A stretch of 40,159 bases of DNA. Source: JBLMYQ01 sp050258375 (lineage in GTDB: Bacteria > Bacillota > Clostridia > Acetivibrionales > UBA4821). Made by a program: the position numbers and the translations under genes. Of this stretch, positions 8,433 to 17,475 are shown in pieces. The stretch covers positions 1 to 40,159 of the forward strand of contig JBLMYQ010000041.1 in NCBI GenBank assembly GCA_050258375.1. Reading direction: 5' to 3'. Below the pieces are notes generated by a model that was not told the origin of the DNA, did no database searches, and was given only the letters and a program-made list of their open reading frames with translations. Numbering within the stretch: position 1 is the stretch's first letter; each line of letters begins with the position of its first letter.

Positions 8433-8611
8433 ATAAACAGGTTCTGGTAAATCCTTTTATTCTATGGAGTAAATTAGTTAACATAAAAAAATATATTAGC
8501 TATTGTAAAAACCAAATTTATGGTATAAAATATCAAAGCACAAGATTTTAAAGCATCACCAAGTCAACATAATATAAATTGCTTTTTTAAAAAGGAGGAT
8601 AAGAACTTTTT

Positions 8612-10903
8612 ATGAAGGGTACCTTGAGCACAAAGGAAATTAACAGCATAATCAATGCAGATAGCAGGGATCCTTTTGCAATTCTTGGAATGCACCAGAT
8701 TATAATAAAACAACCTAAAGCCGAAGCAAAAATTGATAAAAATGCTAAAGCAGAAGTCAAAGCAGCTAATAAAGAATCAATTGACACATCAACAAAGAAA
8801 ATAGTCGTTAGAGCATTCATACCAAACGTCAAAGAAATTTCAGTTGTAGATGCAGATAACAATACAAAAAAATATAAGATGGACGAAATTGCAAAAGAAG
8901 GATTGTATGAAGTAGTTATCCCTAACCGTAAGGTTTTCTTTAAATATCTTCTTGAAATTAAGTATGATAATGGATATGAAGAATTGGTACGGGATACATA
9001 TAGTTTTTGGAAAGTATTTTCTGAATATGATTTATATCTTTATAATGAAGGAAACCATCATAAGATATATGAAACAATGGGAGCACATATATGTGAAATT
9101 GACGGAGTAAAGGGTGTATATTTTTCAGTTTGGGCTCCAACTGCAAAGCGTGTAAGTGTCGTAGGTGATTTTAATCACTGGGATGGAAGAATAAATCAGA
9201 TGAGAAGCTTGGGAAGCTCAGGGGTATGGGAAATATTTATTCCTGATATTAAACAGGGAGAGATTTATAAGTATGAAATAAAGACACAGCGTGGAGACAT
9301 AATACTTAAAGCTGACCCTTATGCATTTTATGCAGAATTAAAGCCAAAGACTGCATCAATTATCTATAATGTAGATAACTATGTATGGAATGATAGAGAA
9401 TGGATTGAGAAGAGAGAAAGAAGCAATAATTTTGAGCAGCCTGTTTCGATTTATGAGGTTCATCTTGGTTCATGGAAAAAGAAAACAGAGGATGAGGAGA
9501 GCTATTACTCGTACAGAGAGCTGGCAGATGAGCTGGTTAGCTATGTAAAGGAAATGGGTTATACCCATATTGAACTCTTGCCTATTATGGAGCATCCTTT
9601 TGATGGTTCCTGGGGGTATCAGTTAACAGGATATTATGCGGCAACAAGCAGACATGGAACTCCTGAGGATTTTATGTATTTTGTTGATGTGTGTCATCAA
9701 AATAATATTGGGGTACTTGTTGATTGGGTTCCGGCACACTTCCCTAAAGATGCATTCGGGCTTGCAAGATTTGATGGTACAGCACTTTATGAGCATGAAC
9801 ACCCAATGCAGGGAGAACATCCAGATTGGGGAACATTGATATTTAATTTTGGAAGAAACGAAGTGCGGAATTTCCTTGTGTCAAATGCGGTTTTTTGGTT
9901 TGACAAATACCATATAGATGGTCTGAGAGTTGATGCAGTTGCTTCAATGCTTTACCTTGATTACGGGAAAAAAGATGGAGAATGGATATGCAACAAGTGG
10001 GGTGGAAGAGAAAACATTGAGGCTATAGAATTCCTGCGCCAAATGAACACTGCAGTATATAAATATTTCCCAGGTATAATGATGATTGCAGAAGAATCCA
10101 CATCATGGGCAATGGTTTGCAAGCCTCCGCATGTAGGCGGATTAGGCTTTAGCTATAAGTGGAACATGGGGTGGATGAATGATTTTCTTAGATATATGAG
10201 TAAGGACCCGATTTATAGGAAGTATCATCATAATAACATTACATTTTCAATTTGCTATGCTTTTTCCGAAAACTTTACATTAGTTCTTTCTCACGATGAG
10301 GTTGTACATGGAAAGTGTTCAATGCTTAATAAAATGCCGGGTGATTATTGGCAGAAATTTGCTAACCTGAGAACGGCATATGGATTTATGTATGGTCATC
10401 CGGGTAAAAAGCTGCTATTCATGGGTGGAGAATTTGGACAGTTTATTGAATGGGATTATCACAAAGGACTTGATTGGCATTTACTTGGATATGAGAAGCA
10501 TAAAAAAATGCAGGATTATGTAAGAGATTTGAATAAATTATATCAAAGCGAAAAGTGCTTGTGGGAGCTTGATTTTTCTGGTGATGGATTTGAGTGGATA
10601 GATTGCCATGATGCAGACCATGGGGTAATATCGTTTGTAAGAAAGGCAAAAGATTGGAAAGACATGCTGGTGTTTGTATGTAACTTTACACCGGTAGTGT
10701 ATAACGGTTACAGGATCGGAGTGCCTTTACAGGGGTATTATAAAGAAATAATGAATAGTGATGCAGAGATATATGGAGGAAGCGGACAGGGCAATTCGGG
10801 AGGTATAAATTCTCAGGAATATCAGTGGCAGGGAAGACCATATTCGCTCGAACTTACGATACCACCGCTTGGCGTGCTTGTTTTAAAGCCAGAAGTAAAA
10901 TGA
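8612..10903 (+). CDS. glgB: 1,4-alpha-glucan branching enzyme
   Basis: 763 residues. It introduces alpha-1,6 branches into glycogen. The protein has an N-terminal glucan-binding module, a second one at about residues 150-240 (GVYFSVWAPTAKRVSVVGDFNHWDG), the GH13 barrel and a C-terminal beta domain. Catalytic residues are visible: nucleophile Asp441 in DGLRVDAV, acid/base Glu494 in IAEEST and Asp562 in LSHDEVVHGK. Their spacing (53 and 68) equals that of the E. coli enzyme (405, 458, 526). Start ATG follows AAAGGAGGA. Odd: the first module carries a Lys/Ala/Glu-rich low-complexity insert at residues 30-56. No other glycogen gene is adjacent. Confidence 0.96.
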   Translation: MKGTLSTKEINSIINADSRDPFAILGMHQIIIKQPKAEAKIDKNAKAEVKAANKESIDTSTKKIVVRAFIPNVKEISVVDADNNTKKYKMDEIAKEGLYEVVIPNRKVFFKYLLEIKYDNGYEELVRDTYSFWKVFSEYDLYLYNEGNHHKIYETMGAHICEIDGVKGVYFSVWAPTAKRVSVVGDFNHWDGRINQMRSLGSSGVWEIFIPDIKQGEIYKYEIKTQRGDIILKADPYAFYAELKPKTASIIYNVDNYVWNDREWIEKRERSNNFEQPVSIYEVHLGSWKKKTEDEESYYSYRELADELVSYVKEMGYTHIELLPIMEHPFDGSWGYQLTGYYAATSRHGTPEDFMYFVDVCHQNNIGVLVDWVPAHFPKDAFGLARFDGTALYEHEHPMQGEHPDWGTLIFNFGRNEVRNFLVSNAVFWFDKYHIDGLRVDAVASMLYLDYGKKDGEWICNKWGGRENIEAIEFLRQMNTAVYKYFPGIMMIAEESTSWAMVCKPPHVGGLGFSYKWNMGWMNDFLRYMSKDPIYRKYHHNNITFSICYAFSENFTLVLSHDEVVHGKCSMLNKMPGDYWQKFANLRTAYGFMYGHPGKKLLFMGGEFGQFIEWDYHKGLDWHLLGYEKHKKMQDYVRDLNKLYQSEKCLWELDFSGDGFEWIDCHDADHGVISFVRKAKDWKDMLVFVCNFTPVVYNGYRIGVPLQGYYKEIMNSDAEIYGGSGQGNSGGINSQEYQWQGRPYSLELTIPPLGVLVLKPEVK

Positions 10904-10914
10904 GGTTATTCTTT

Positions 10915-10943
10915 TTGACATTTAAATTATTCTGTAGTATAAT
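10915..10943 (+). promoter_or_regulatory. Consensus sigma-A promoter of carD
   Basis: TTGACA at 10915-10920, exactly 17 bp, TATAAT at 10938-10943. This is a full consensus vegetative promoter, so carD is expected to be expressed strongly and independently of glgB; the leader is about 70 nt. Confidence 0.85.
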
Positions 10944-11021
10944 GGAAGAGCAGTTAGGACGAAAATATGATGTTGTTAAGTTCTAGACCATATAGAGTAT
11001 TGTTTTTGGGGAGGGATAAAT

Positions 11022-11528
11022 ATGTTCAATGTTGGTGATAAAATTGTATATCCAATGCATGGCGCGGGTATTATAGAGTCTATTGAAGAAAAGGAAATAC
11101 TTGGTCAAAAGCAAAAATACTATATTATGAAAATGCCAGTTGGAGATATCAAAGTAATGATTCCGACTACCAATGCAAGAGATATTGGCATAAGAGAAGT
11201 AATTGACAAGGAAAAGGCAACACAGGTTCTTGGTTCTTTGGATAACGGTCATAGTTTTATGAATACGAATTGGAACAAAAGATACAGAGAGAACATGGAA
11301 AAGATTAAAAGCGGAAATATATTCGAAGTGGCAGATGTTGTTAAGAACCTGGCACACAGAGATAAAGAAAAGGGCCTTTCAACAGGAGAAAGGAAAATGC
11401 TTAATAATGCCAGACAAATCCTGATAAGTGAATTGGTTCTGGCAAATGAAATGCCACAGACTGAGGTTGAACAGGTAATAAACGATAAGCTTAATAGTAT
11501 AGTTGAATTGATGAATGAAATTAACTAG
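11022..11528 (+). CDS. carD: CarD family transcriptional regulator
   Basis: 168 residues, ATG start preceded by GGGGAGGG. The N-terminal Tudor-like RNA polymerase-interacting domain is visible at residues 1-60 (MFNVGDKIVYPMHGAGIIESIEEKEILG-type opening, then YYIMKMPVGDIKVMIPT). A helical C-terminal domain follows, with KGLSTGERKMLNNARQILISEL, where CarD contacts promoter DNA near the upstream edge of the bubble. CarD proteins bind the RNA polymerase beta subunit and stabilise or regulate open complexes. It is monocistronic between its own promoter and a hairpin. Confidence 0.93.
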   Translation: MFNVGDKIVYPMHGAGIIESIEEKEILGQKQKYYIMKMPVGDIKVMIPTTNARDIGIREVIDKEKATQVLGSLDNGHSFMNTNWNKRYRENMEKIKSGNIFEVADVVKNLAHRDKEKGLSTGERKMLNNARQILISELVLANEMPQTEVEQVINDKLNSIVELMNEIN

Positions 11529-11550
11529 TTTGATACACAAAGATTTTTTA

Positions 11551-11590
11551 ATAATACCTTTTACTATTTGATAGTAAAAGGTATTATATT
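11551..11590 (+). terminator. Perfect 16-bp hairpin after carD
   Basis: Bases 11551-11566 pair perfectly with 11572-11587 around the loop TTTGA. It lies 22 bp after the carD stop, but no good T-run follows, so it may be a weak terminator or an mRNA-stabilising 3' hairpin. Confidence 0.5.
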
Positions 11591-11691
11591 ATTGTAAGAA
11601 AGTTAGCCTTTTTTCTTTACTTGAAGGAATATCTTCAAAAGTATTGTAAAAACAAGATAGAGTTGCTAAAGTAAAATTCCAAGTAGTTTAA

Positions 11692-11879
11692 GACCCCTCT
11701 ATCTCCCCTTCGTACCCTCATCACTGCCCCTTCTCCCGAAATCAGGAGAAGGGAACTAACAAGGTAAAATCTTTAATAAATTGGGGGACGAGAAGCCTGT
11801 ATCTTAAGGATAATAAGGACGAATAATTTTCTACATAGAGCTACTTTTCGCTCCCTTTTGAAGGGAGGAAAGGAGGGTT
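11692..11879. repeat. Composite palindromic repeat element in the carD-ispD spacer
   Basis: The 439-bp gap 11529-11967 has no gene. It contains GACCCCTCTATCTCCCC at its left and, at 11851-11880, CTCCCT..AGGGAGGAAAGGAGGG. These match in diverged form the left and right arms of the element at 22950-23061. Inside it, at 11728-11753, is CCCTTCTCC paired with GGAGAAGGG, followed by AAC, which resembles the short repeat at 14086, 36292 and 37031. No coding capacity was seen. Confidence 0.55.
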
Positions 11880-11967
11880 TGTTTATACCATATATTGCTA
11901 CGTAGAGAGTATATGCCGATGTACTAGGATATGTATTAATAATAATTAAATCCAGGAGTAAAATGTA

Positions 11968-12720
11968 ATGAGTATGGAAACCTTACAAGAAACCTTTCAG
12001 CAAAAATACAAAGTCTCAAGCCAGGTATTTTGCAGTGCAATAATTTTGGCAGCTGGTAAAGGAACCAGAATGGAAGCCAAGATTAATAAGGTTTATATGG
12101 AAATAGCACAAAAGCCAATTGCTGCTAGAACTCTTGAGGTGTTTGAAGAAAGTCCGTTGATTAATGAGATTATTGTTGTTATTAATGAAAGAGATAAGCA
12201 TTATTATGAGGAGAAAATTGGTGGAAGCTTTAATCCAAAAATAAAAGCTGTGGTTTTTGGTGGTAAAAGACGCCAGGATTCAGTTTCTAATGGCTTGAAA
12301 CAAGTATCACAGCAGGCTGAGATAGTTTTGGTGCATGATTGTGCAAGACCTCTTGTTACGTGTGATATAATAGAAAGAAGTCTTGCCGGGGCTGCGGAGT
12401 ATGGTGCTGTATGTGTGGGTATGCCTGTAAAGGATACAATAAAGATTGTGGGGAAGGATGGATTTGTATCTGAGACTCTTCCGAGAGATATTCTATGGTC
12501 TGTTCAGACGCCGCAGGCATTTAAAAAAGAATTACTTGTCCAGGCTCATAACAGAGCAGAAGCATTAGACATACAAGCAACAGATGATGCAATGCTGGTA
12601 GAAATGTTAGGTCACAGGATAAAGGTTATTGAAGGAAGCTATGAAAATATAAAAATAACTACACCGGAGGATATTGCCATAGCGGAAGCAATACTGAAAT
12701 ACAGGGAGAAGGAATATTAG
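11968..12720 (+). CDS. ispD: 2-C-methyl-D-erythritol 4-phosphate cytidylyltransferase
   Basis: 250 residues. It joins CTP to methylerythritol phosphate, the third step of the non-mevalonate isoprenoid pathway. The signature LAAGKGTRM is at residues 27-35, then INKVY replaces the usual PKQF/NKQF. VLVHDCARPLV, MPVKDTIKIV, LWSVQTPQAF and TDDAMLVE follow in family order, with ITTPEDI near the end. The first 22 residues precede the usual start of the family. ATG 11968 has AGGAG 9 bases upstream; ATG 11974 (residue 3) is also possible. ispF follows 157 bp downstream, giving the common ispD-ispF pairing. Confidence 0.93.
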   Translation: MSMETLQETFQQKYKVSSQVFCSAIILAAGKGTRMEAKINKVYMEIAQKPIAARTLEVFEESPLINEIIVVINERDKHYYEEKIGGSFNPKIKAVVFGGKRRQDSVSNGLKQVSQQAEIVLVHDCARPLVTCDIIERSLAGAAEYGAVCVGMPVKDTIKIVGKDGFVSETLPRDILWSVQTPQAFKKELLVQAHNRAEALDIQATDDAMLVEMLGHRIKVIEGSYENIKITTPEDIAIAEAILKYREKEY

Positions 12721-12723
12721 GTT

Positions 12724-12860
12724 AGTGTAAAGTTAAATAAAAATCAAAACTAAAAGAAAAGAGTAAAAGCTATAATTAAAAAGTAAAAAAACATTTTGTA
12801 TTATTTTTTTAGATTGATTTTAACTTTAAATTTTACACTTTACACTTTAAACTTTAAACT
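12724..12860. repeat. Imperfect inverted repeat in the ispD-ispF spacer
   Basis: AGTGTAAAGTTAAATAAAAATC at its left edge is mirrored by GATTTTAACTTTAAA and tandem ACACTTT / AAACTTT units at its right edge (12816-12860). The spacer could fold into a long AT-rich imperfect stem-loop. It belongs with the AGTGTAAAG iterations at 6414 and 32931. Confidence 0.5.
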
Positions 12861-12877
12861 ATTGCGAGGGGATTAAT

Positions 12878-13369
12878 ATGCGGGTAGGCTTTGGTTATGA
12901 TGTGCATAAATTGGTGCAAGATAGAAAGCTGATTCTTGGAGGAGTTGAAATTCCCCATGAAAAGGGACTTCTCGGTCATTCTGATGCGGATGTTCTTATA
13001 CATGCAGTAGTAGATGCATTATTGGGAGCTGCTGCTTTGGGCGATATAGGCATGCATTTCCCGGATAATAATCCATCATTTCTAGGAATTTCGAGTATAA
13101 AATTTCTTGAAAAGACCAACGATTTATTAAAAGAAAAAGGTTATACTATTGAAAATATAGATTCGACAATAGTTGCTCAAGAGCCTAAACTTTTAAAGTA
13201 TATGCCTGAAATGATATCGAATATGGCTGAAGCTTTGAAGATAGATGTCGGAAAGGTAAGTGTTAAAGCTACTACCAGTGAAGGCTTGGGCTTTGAAGGA
13301 AGGAAAGAAGGGATTTCTGCGTACGCAGCTGCTTGTATTACCAAAATTCGGGAAGGGGAAGAAGATTGA
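12878..13369 (+). CDS. ispF: 2-C-methyl-D-erythritol 2,4-cyclodiphosphate synthase
   Basis: 163 residues, full length for this trimeric enzyme, which cyclises CDP-methylerythritol phosphate with loss of CMP. The metal ligands Asp8 and His10 are in GFGYDVHKL, and the third, His42, follows in HAVVDALLGAAALGDIGMHFPD. KATTSEGLGFEGRKEGI is the conserved C-terminal block. The start ATG follows GAGGGG. The stop overlaps the TTG start of miaB (ATTGA), so synthesis of the isoprenoid precursor is coupled to a gene acting on prenylated tRNA. Confidence 0.95.
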   Translation: MRVGFGYDVHKLVQDRKLILGGVEIPHEKGLLGHSDADVLIHAVVDALLGAAALGDIGMHFPDNNPSFLGISSIKFLEKTNDLLKEKGYTIENIDSTIVAQEPKLLKYMPEMISNMAEALKIDVGKVSVKATTSEGLGFEGRKEGISAYAAACITKIREGEED

Positions 13370-14808
13370 AAAAGGAAAATACTATAAATATTTCTGAAGA
13401 GGAAATTGAACTTCAAAAAAATTATATTAAAAAGATTAAAGAATTAGTTGATATAAAAAATAAAAGATTTTTAGTAAATACGTTCGGATGCCAAATGAGT
13501 GAGAGTGACGGCGAAAAGTATAGAGGAATGCTTGCCCAGATGGGATATGAGCTTGCTGATAAGCCTGAAGAAGCAGATGTAATAGTTTTTAATACCTGCT
13601 GTGTTCGTGAGCATGCAGAGGAAAAAATATTCAGCCATCTTGGAAATCTCAAAGCTTTAAAGGAAGCGAATAAGGACTTAATTATTGCCTTTGGGGGATG
13701 TATGGCGCAGCAGCCTAAGGTTGTCGAAAAAATTAAGAAAAGTTACCGGTATGTTGATATTGTTATCGGAACCCATAATGTATATAGATTTCCGGAGCTA
13801 TTATATAAAGCAATAAATACCTCTAAAATGATTTCGGAAATATGGGATATCGACGGTATCATACCTGAGGGACTTCCTGTCATGAGGAATGATGGACTAA
13901 AAGCGTGGGTAGATATTATGTATGGCTGTAATAACTTCTGTTCATATTGTATTGTTCCTTATGTTCGAGGAAGGGAGAGGAGCAGGATTCCTGAAGATAT
14001 AATAAATGAAATAGAGGTACTTGCTTCCCAGGGTTACAAGGAGGTAACTCTTTTGGGGCAGAATGTAAATTCTTACGGGCTGGACAACTCACCCCTATCC
14101 CCTCTCTTTGCAATAGAGGGGAACAAGATATATTCTTTCCCGGATTTATTAAAAGAGGTTTGCAAAATTGAGAGTATTGAACGAATTCGTTTCATGACTT
14201 CAAATCCAAAGGATTTTTCTGATGAATTAATTAAGGTAATGGTTGATAATCCTAAAATATGCAGGCATGTTCATCTGCCGTTTCAATCGGGAAGCACAAG
14301 AATCCTTGAAAAGATGAACAGAAAGTACACAAAAGAGCAGTATGTTGGGCTTGCTGAAAAAATAAAACTGGCTATGCCTGAGGTGTCTTTTACAACTGAT
14401 ATTATTGTGGGATTTCCGGGAGAAACCGAAGAAGATTTTCAAGATACACTTGATGTAGTTAAAAAAGTTAAGTTTGATTTGGTTTATACCTTTTTATATT
14501 CGAAAAGGGAAGGAACTCCGGCAGCTCTTATGGAAGAACAAATTGATGAGGAAACAAAAAAGAACAGGTTCGACAGGCTTCTTGAAGAGGTATACAGAAT
14601 AGTTGAAGAGAATAATGAAAAAATGATAGGTTCTACAGAAAAAGTTTTGGTAGAAGGAAAGAGCAGAAATAATGATGAATTCTTAACGGGCAGAGCAGGA
14701 ACAAATAAGATTGTCAATTTTTCAGGGGATATCTCATTAACAGGAAAGCTTGTGAATGTAGAAATAGTCTCTCAGCATTTATGGTATTTAAAAGGCAAAC
14801 TTGTATAA
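13366..14808 (+). CDS. miaB: tRNA-2-methylthio-N6-dimethylallyladenosine synthase
   Basis: 480 residues. This radical-SAM enzyme adds a methylthio group to isopentenyl-adenosine 37 of tRNAs, using the product of miaA. The N-terminal cluster-binding part shows Cys42 (NTFGCQMSESD), Cys78 (FNTCCVREHAE) and the FGGCMAQQ cysteine. The radical-SAM motif is Cys188/192/195 in GCNNFCSYC, followed by VPYVRGRERSR. A TRAM domain ends the protein. TTG 13366 is chosen because GGAAGGGG lies 8 bases upstream; it overlaps the ispF stop. Odd: residues 241-254 (NSPLSPLFAIEGNK) are encoded by a copy of the palindromic repeat found in spacers, inserted in frame between GQNVNSYGLD and the helix FPDLLKEV. Confidence 0.94.
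   Translation: MKKENTINISEEEIELQKNYIKKIKELVDIKNKRFLVNTFGCQMSESDGEKYRGMLAQMGYELADKPEEADVIVFNTCCVREHAEEKIFSHLGNLKALKEANKDLIIAFGGCMAQQPKVVEKIKKSYRYVDIVIGTHNVYRFPELLYKAINTSKMISEIWDIDGIIPEGLPVMRNDGLKAWVDIMYGCNNFCSYCIVPYVRGRERSRIPEDIINEIEVLASQGYKEVTLLGQNVNSYGLDNSPLSPLFAIEGNKIYSFPDLLKEVCKIESIERIRFMTSNPKDFSDELIKVMVDNPKICRHVHLPFQSGSTRILEKMNRKYTKEQYVGLAEKIKLAMPEVSFTTDIIVGFPGETEEDFQDTLDVVKKVKFDLVYTFLYSKREGTPAALMEEQIDEETKKNRFDRLLEEVYRIVEENNEKMIGSTEKVLVEGKSRNNDEFLTGRAGTNKIVNFSGDISLTGKLVNVEIVSQHLWYLKGKLV
14086..14127 (+). repeat. Palindromic repeat inside miaB (in frame)
   Basis: 42 bp, exactly 14 codons. It begins AACTCACCCCTATCCCCTCT, has loop TTTGC AAT and ends AGAGGGGAACAAG. CCCCTCT pairs with AGAGGGG. 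Nearly the same sequence is found in spacers at 36292-36335 and 37031-37080 and, less closely, at 11719-11766. Confidence 0.8.
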
Positions 14809-14837
14809 TTTATTATTTTAAATAGTTGGAGGATCAA

Positions 14838-17453
14838 ATGGCAGAGCTTACACCAATGATGCAGCAGTACCTTGAGATAAAAAAAAAGCATAATGACTGT
14901 ATACTTTTTTTTCGTCTTGGTGATTTTTATGAGATGTTTTTCGATGATGCACAGCTGGCTTCAAAAGAGCTTGATATAACATTGACCGGAAGGGATTGCG
15001 GACAGGAGGAGAGGGCTCCGATGTGCGGAGTGCCTTATCATTCTGCGGATTCATACATAGCTAAATTGATATCTAAAGGCTACAAGGTTGCAATATGTGA
15101 GCAGGTTGAGGATCCAAGTGAAGCCAAGGGAATAGTTAGAAGAGAGGTTATCAGGATTGTTACTCCTGGGACTGTTACAGAAGCTAATATGCTTGATGAA
15201 AGCAAGAATAATTATATATGTTCTATTTACAAAAATGGAATTAACTATGGACTAGCTGCTGCAGATATTACTACAGGTGACTTTTTCGCAGTACAGTTTA
15301 TTGAAGGCAGCTCCTTTAACCAGCTTTTGAATGAAATTGCAAAATATATGCCGTCAGAAATTATAATGAATGATGAAATGGATGCCAACACAGCCGGTAA
15401 AGCACAAATAAGTTCCAGAATTGATGTTGTACTATGGGCTTTTAACGATGAAGCGTTTAAATATGAACAATCTACTGAAATAATAGGTTCCTCCTTTGAA
15501 GAGATTGGTATGAATAACGAAGAAATCAGGGATAAGCATTTCGCAGTTTGTGCAATAGGAGGACTTTTGAATTATATCCAAAATACTCAAAAGGTTGCCC
15601 CTACCCATATTAATAATATTGATTTTTATTCTGTAGATAATTACATGTCTATAGACCTGTTTTCCAGAAGAAATCTGGAGATATCGGAAACCCTAAGAGA
15701 AAGATCTAAAAAAGGAACACTTTTATGGGTGCTTGATAAGACTAATACGCCTATGGGAGCAAGAATGTTAAGAAAATGGCTGGAACAGCCATTGCTGAAT
15801 ACTGATTCTATAGAAGCAAGGCTAAAAGCAGTTAAAAATCTTAAGGATGATATTATTACAAGGTCTGAGTTAATAGATAGCTTGAAAAAGATATATGATA
15901 TTGAAAGATTATTAAGCAGAATAATCTATGGCTCCGCAAATGCAAGAGATTTGGCGGCTTTAAAAATGTCTTTGGGTAAACTGCCGGAGATTAAAGCTGC
16001 GTTATTAAAATGCAGTGCGCCATTATTGGTTTCTTTATATGAGAATCTGGATTTGGTTGAGGATGTCAAAAATTTAATTGAAATTGCTATAGTTGATGAA
16101 CCGCCGTTTTCAGTCAGGGAAGGCGGATTAATAAAAGAAGGGTACAACCAAGAAGTTGATGAAATACGGGAAGCTCGCTCAAAAGGAAGGTCATGGCTGG
16201 CAGAACTGGAAAGTCAGGAAAGAGAAGCAACTGGAATTAAGAATCTTAAAATTGGATACAACAAAGTTTTCGGATATTTTATAGAGGTTACAAAATCATA
16301 TTTTAATTTGGTGCCGGATAGGTATATAAGAAAACAGACGCTTGCTAATTGTGAAAGATATATAACTTCTGAGCTAAAGGAAATGGAAGAAAAGATTTTA
16401 GGAGCAGAAGAAAAAGGAGTGGAATTGGAATACAGGCTTTTTGCCGAGGTAAGGGATTACATAGCAGAAAGAACTATTAGACTTCAGAATTCAGCTAAGA
16501 TTACAGCAGTTATTGATGTTTTGGCTTCTTTAGCTCTAGTGGCGGAAATAAACGGATATGCAATGCCAATTGTAGATGACAGAGGGATTTTGGAAATCAG
16601 GGGTGGAAGACATCCTGTTGTAGAGGTTATGGCAGGAGAAGGCTTTGTACCTAATGATACATATCTTGATGATAATGAGAATAGGGTTGCAGTAATAACC
16701 GGACCCAATATGGCAGGTAAATCAACATATATGAGACAAACTGCCTTAATAGTTCTTATGGCGCAGATAGGAAGCTTTGTTCCAGCGGCTTCAGCGAGAA
16801 TTGGAATAGTTGATAGGATATTTACACGTATAGGAGCTTCAGATGACCTAGGAATGGGGCAGAGTACGTTTATGGTTGAAATGACTGAGGTTGCCAATAT
16901 TTTAAAAAATGCAACAAAGAAGAGTCTTTTGATACTGGATGAAATAGGAAGAGGGACAAGCACTTACGATGGTTTGAGTATTGCGTGGGCAGTAACTGAA
17001 TATGTTTCTGACGTTAATAAAATAGGAGCAAGAACGTTATTCGCAACACACTACCATGAACTGACCGAGCTTGAGGAAAAAATTACAGGTGTAAAAAATT
17101 ATTGCATTACTGTAAAAGAAAAAGGTGATGATATAATATTCTTAAGGAAGATAGTCAGAGGCGGTGCAGATGACAGCTATGGTATTCAGGTAGCCAAGCT
17201 GGCTGGGGTTCCTTATTCTGTAATAAATAGAGCAAAAGAAATTTTGCAAGAGCTTGAAGATGCAGATATTATAAAAAAACAAAAAAAGGAATCAAAAAAA
17301 TCTGATAAAATGGTTCAGGGGCAGATTGATTTGTTTAGCTATAAGGCTGGTGAAATAGCCGAAGAAATACGAAATACCGATATAATGGCAATGACACCTA
17401 TTGATGCTTTGAATTACTTATATAGACTAAAGAGTAAAATAGAAAAATCATAA
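14838..17453 (+). CDS. mutS: DNA mismatch repair ATPase MutS
   Basis: 871 residues, normal length for MutS1. The mismatch-wedging Phe30 and Glu32 are in FFRLGDFYEMFF. Connector, lever and clamp domains follow, and the ATPase has Walker A GPNMAGKST at residues 622-630, LLILDEIGRGTSTYDG (Walker B and signature) and the FATHYHELTELE His loop. The C-terminal tail after about residue 815 contains KKQKKESKKSDK, then IDLFSYK, which resembles the beta-clamp interaction motif QxxLF. ATG 14838 lies 6 bases after GGAGG; the in-frame TTG at 14826 is inside that site's region and is rejected. It sits 29 bp downstream of miaB. mutL is the partner, but two lipoprotein genes separate them. Confidence 0.97.
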   Translation: MAELTPMMQQYLEIKKKHNDCILFFRLGDFYEMFFDDAQLASKELDITLTGRDCGQEERAPMCGVPYHSADSYIAKLISKGYKVAICEQVEDPSEAKGIVRREVIRIVTPGTVTEANMLDESKNNYICSIYKNGINYGLAAADITTGDFFAVQFIEGSSFNQLLNEIAKYMPSEIIMNDEMDANTAGKAQISSRIDVVLWAFNDEAFKYEQSTEIIGSSFEEIGMNNEEIRDKHFAVCAIGGLLNYIQNTQKVAPTHINNIDFYSVDNYMSIDLFSRRNLEISETLRERSKKGTLLWVLDKTNTPMGARMLRKWLEQPLLNTDSIEARLKAVKNLKDDIITRSELIDSLKKIYDIERLLSRIIYGSANARDLAALKMSLGKLPEIKAALLKCSAPLLVSLYENLDLVEDVKNLIEIAIVDEPPFSVREGGLIKEGYNQEVDEIREARSKGRSWLAELESQEREATGIKNLKIGYNKVFGYFIEVTKSYFNLVPDRYIRKQTLANCERYITSELKEMEEKILGAEEKGVELEYRLFAEVRDYIAERTIRLQNSAKITAVIDVLASLALVAEINGYAMPIVDDRGILEIRGGRHPVVEVMAGEGFVPNDTYLDDNENRVAVITGPNMAGKSTYMRQTALIVLMAQIGSFVPAASARIGIVDRIFTRIGASDDLGMGQSTFMVEMTEVANILKNATKKSLLILDEIGRGTSTYDGLSIAWAVTEYVSDVNKIGARTLFATHYHELTELEEKITGVKNYCITVKEKGDDIIFLRKIVRGGADDSYGIQVAKLAGVPYSVINRAKEILQELEDADIIKKQKKESKKSDKMVQGQIDLFSYKAGEIAEEIRNTDIMAMTPIDALNYLYRLKSKIEKS

Positions 17454-17475
17454 TTTTTTCAAAGGGGGCTATGCT

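Noticed and set aside
11551..11587. A strong factor-independent terminator after carD
   Set aside because: The 16-bp stem is perfect but no T-run follows on either strand, so it is kept only as a low-confidence terminator or stabilising hairpin.
13333..13365. A longer N-terminus for MiaB from an upstream TTG
   Set aside because: It lies within ispF with no ribosome binding site, while TTG 13366 has GGAAGGGG at good spacing and an ATTGA junction.
16484..16963. A 159-codon open frame on the minus strand opposite mutS
   Set aside because: It is the antisense shadow of the conserved MutS ATPase domain, with no ribosome binding site or recognisable protein.
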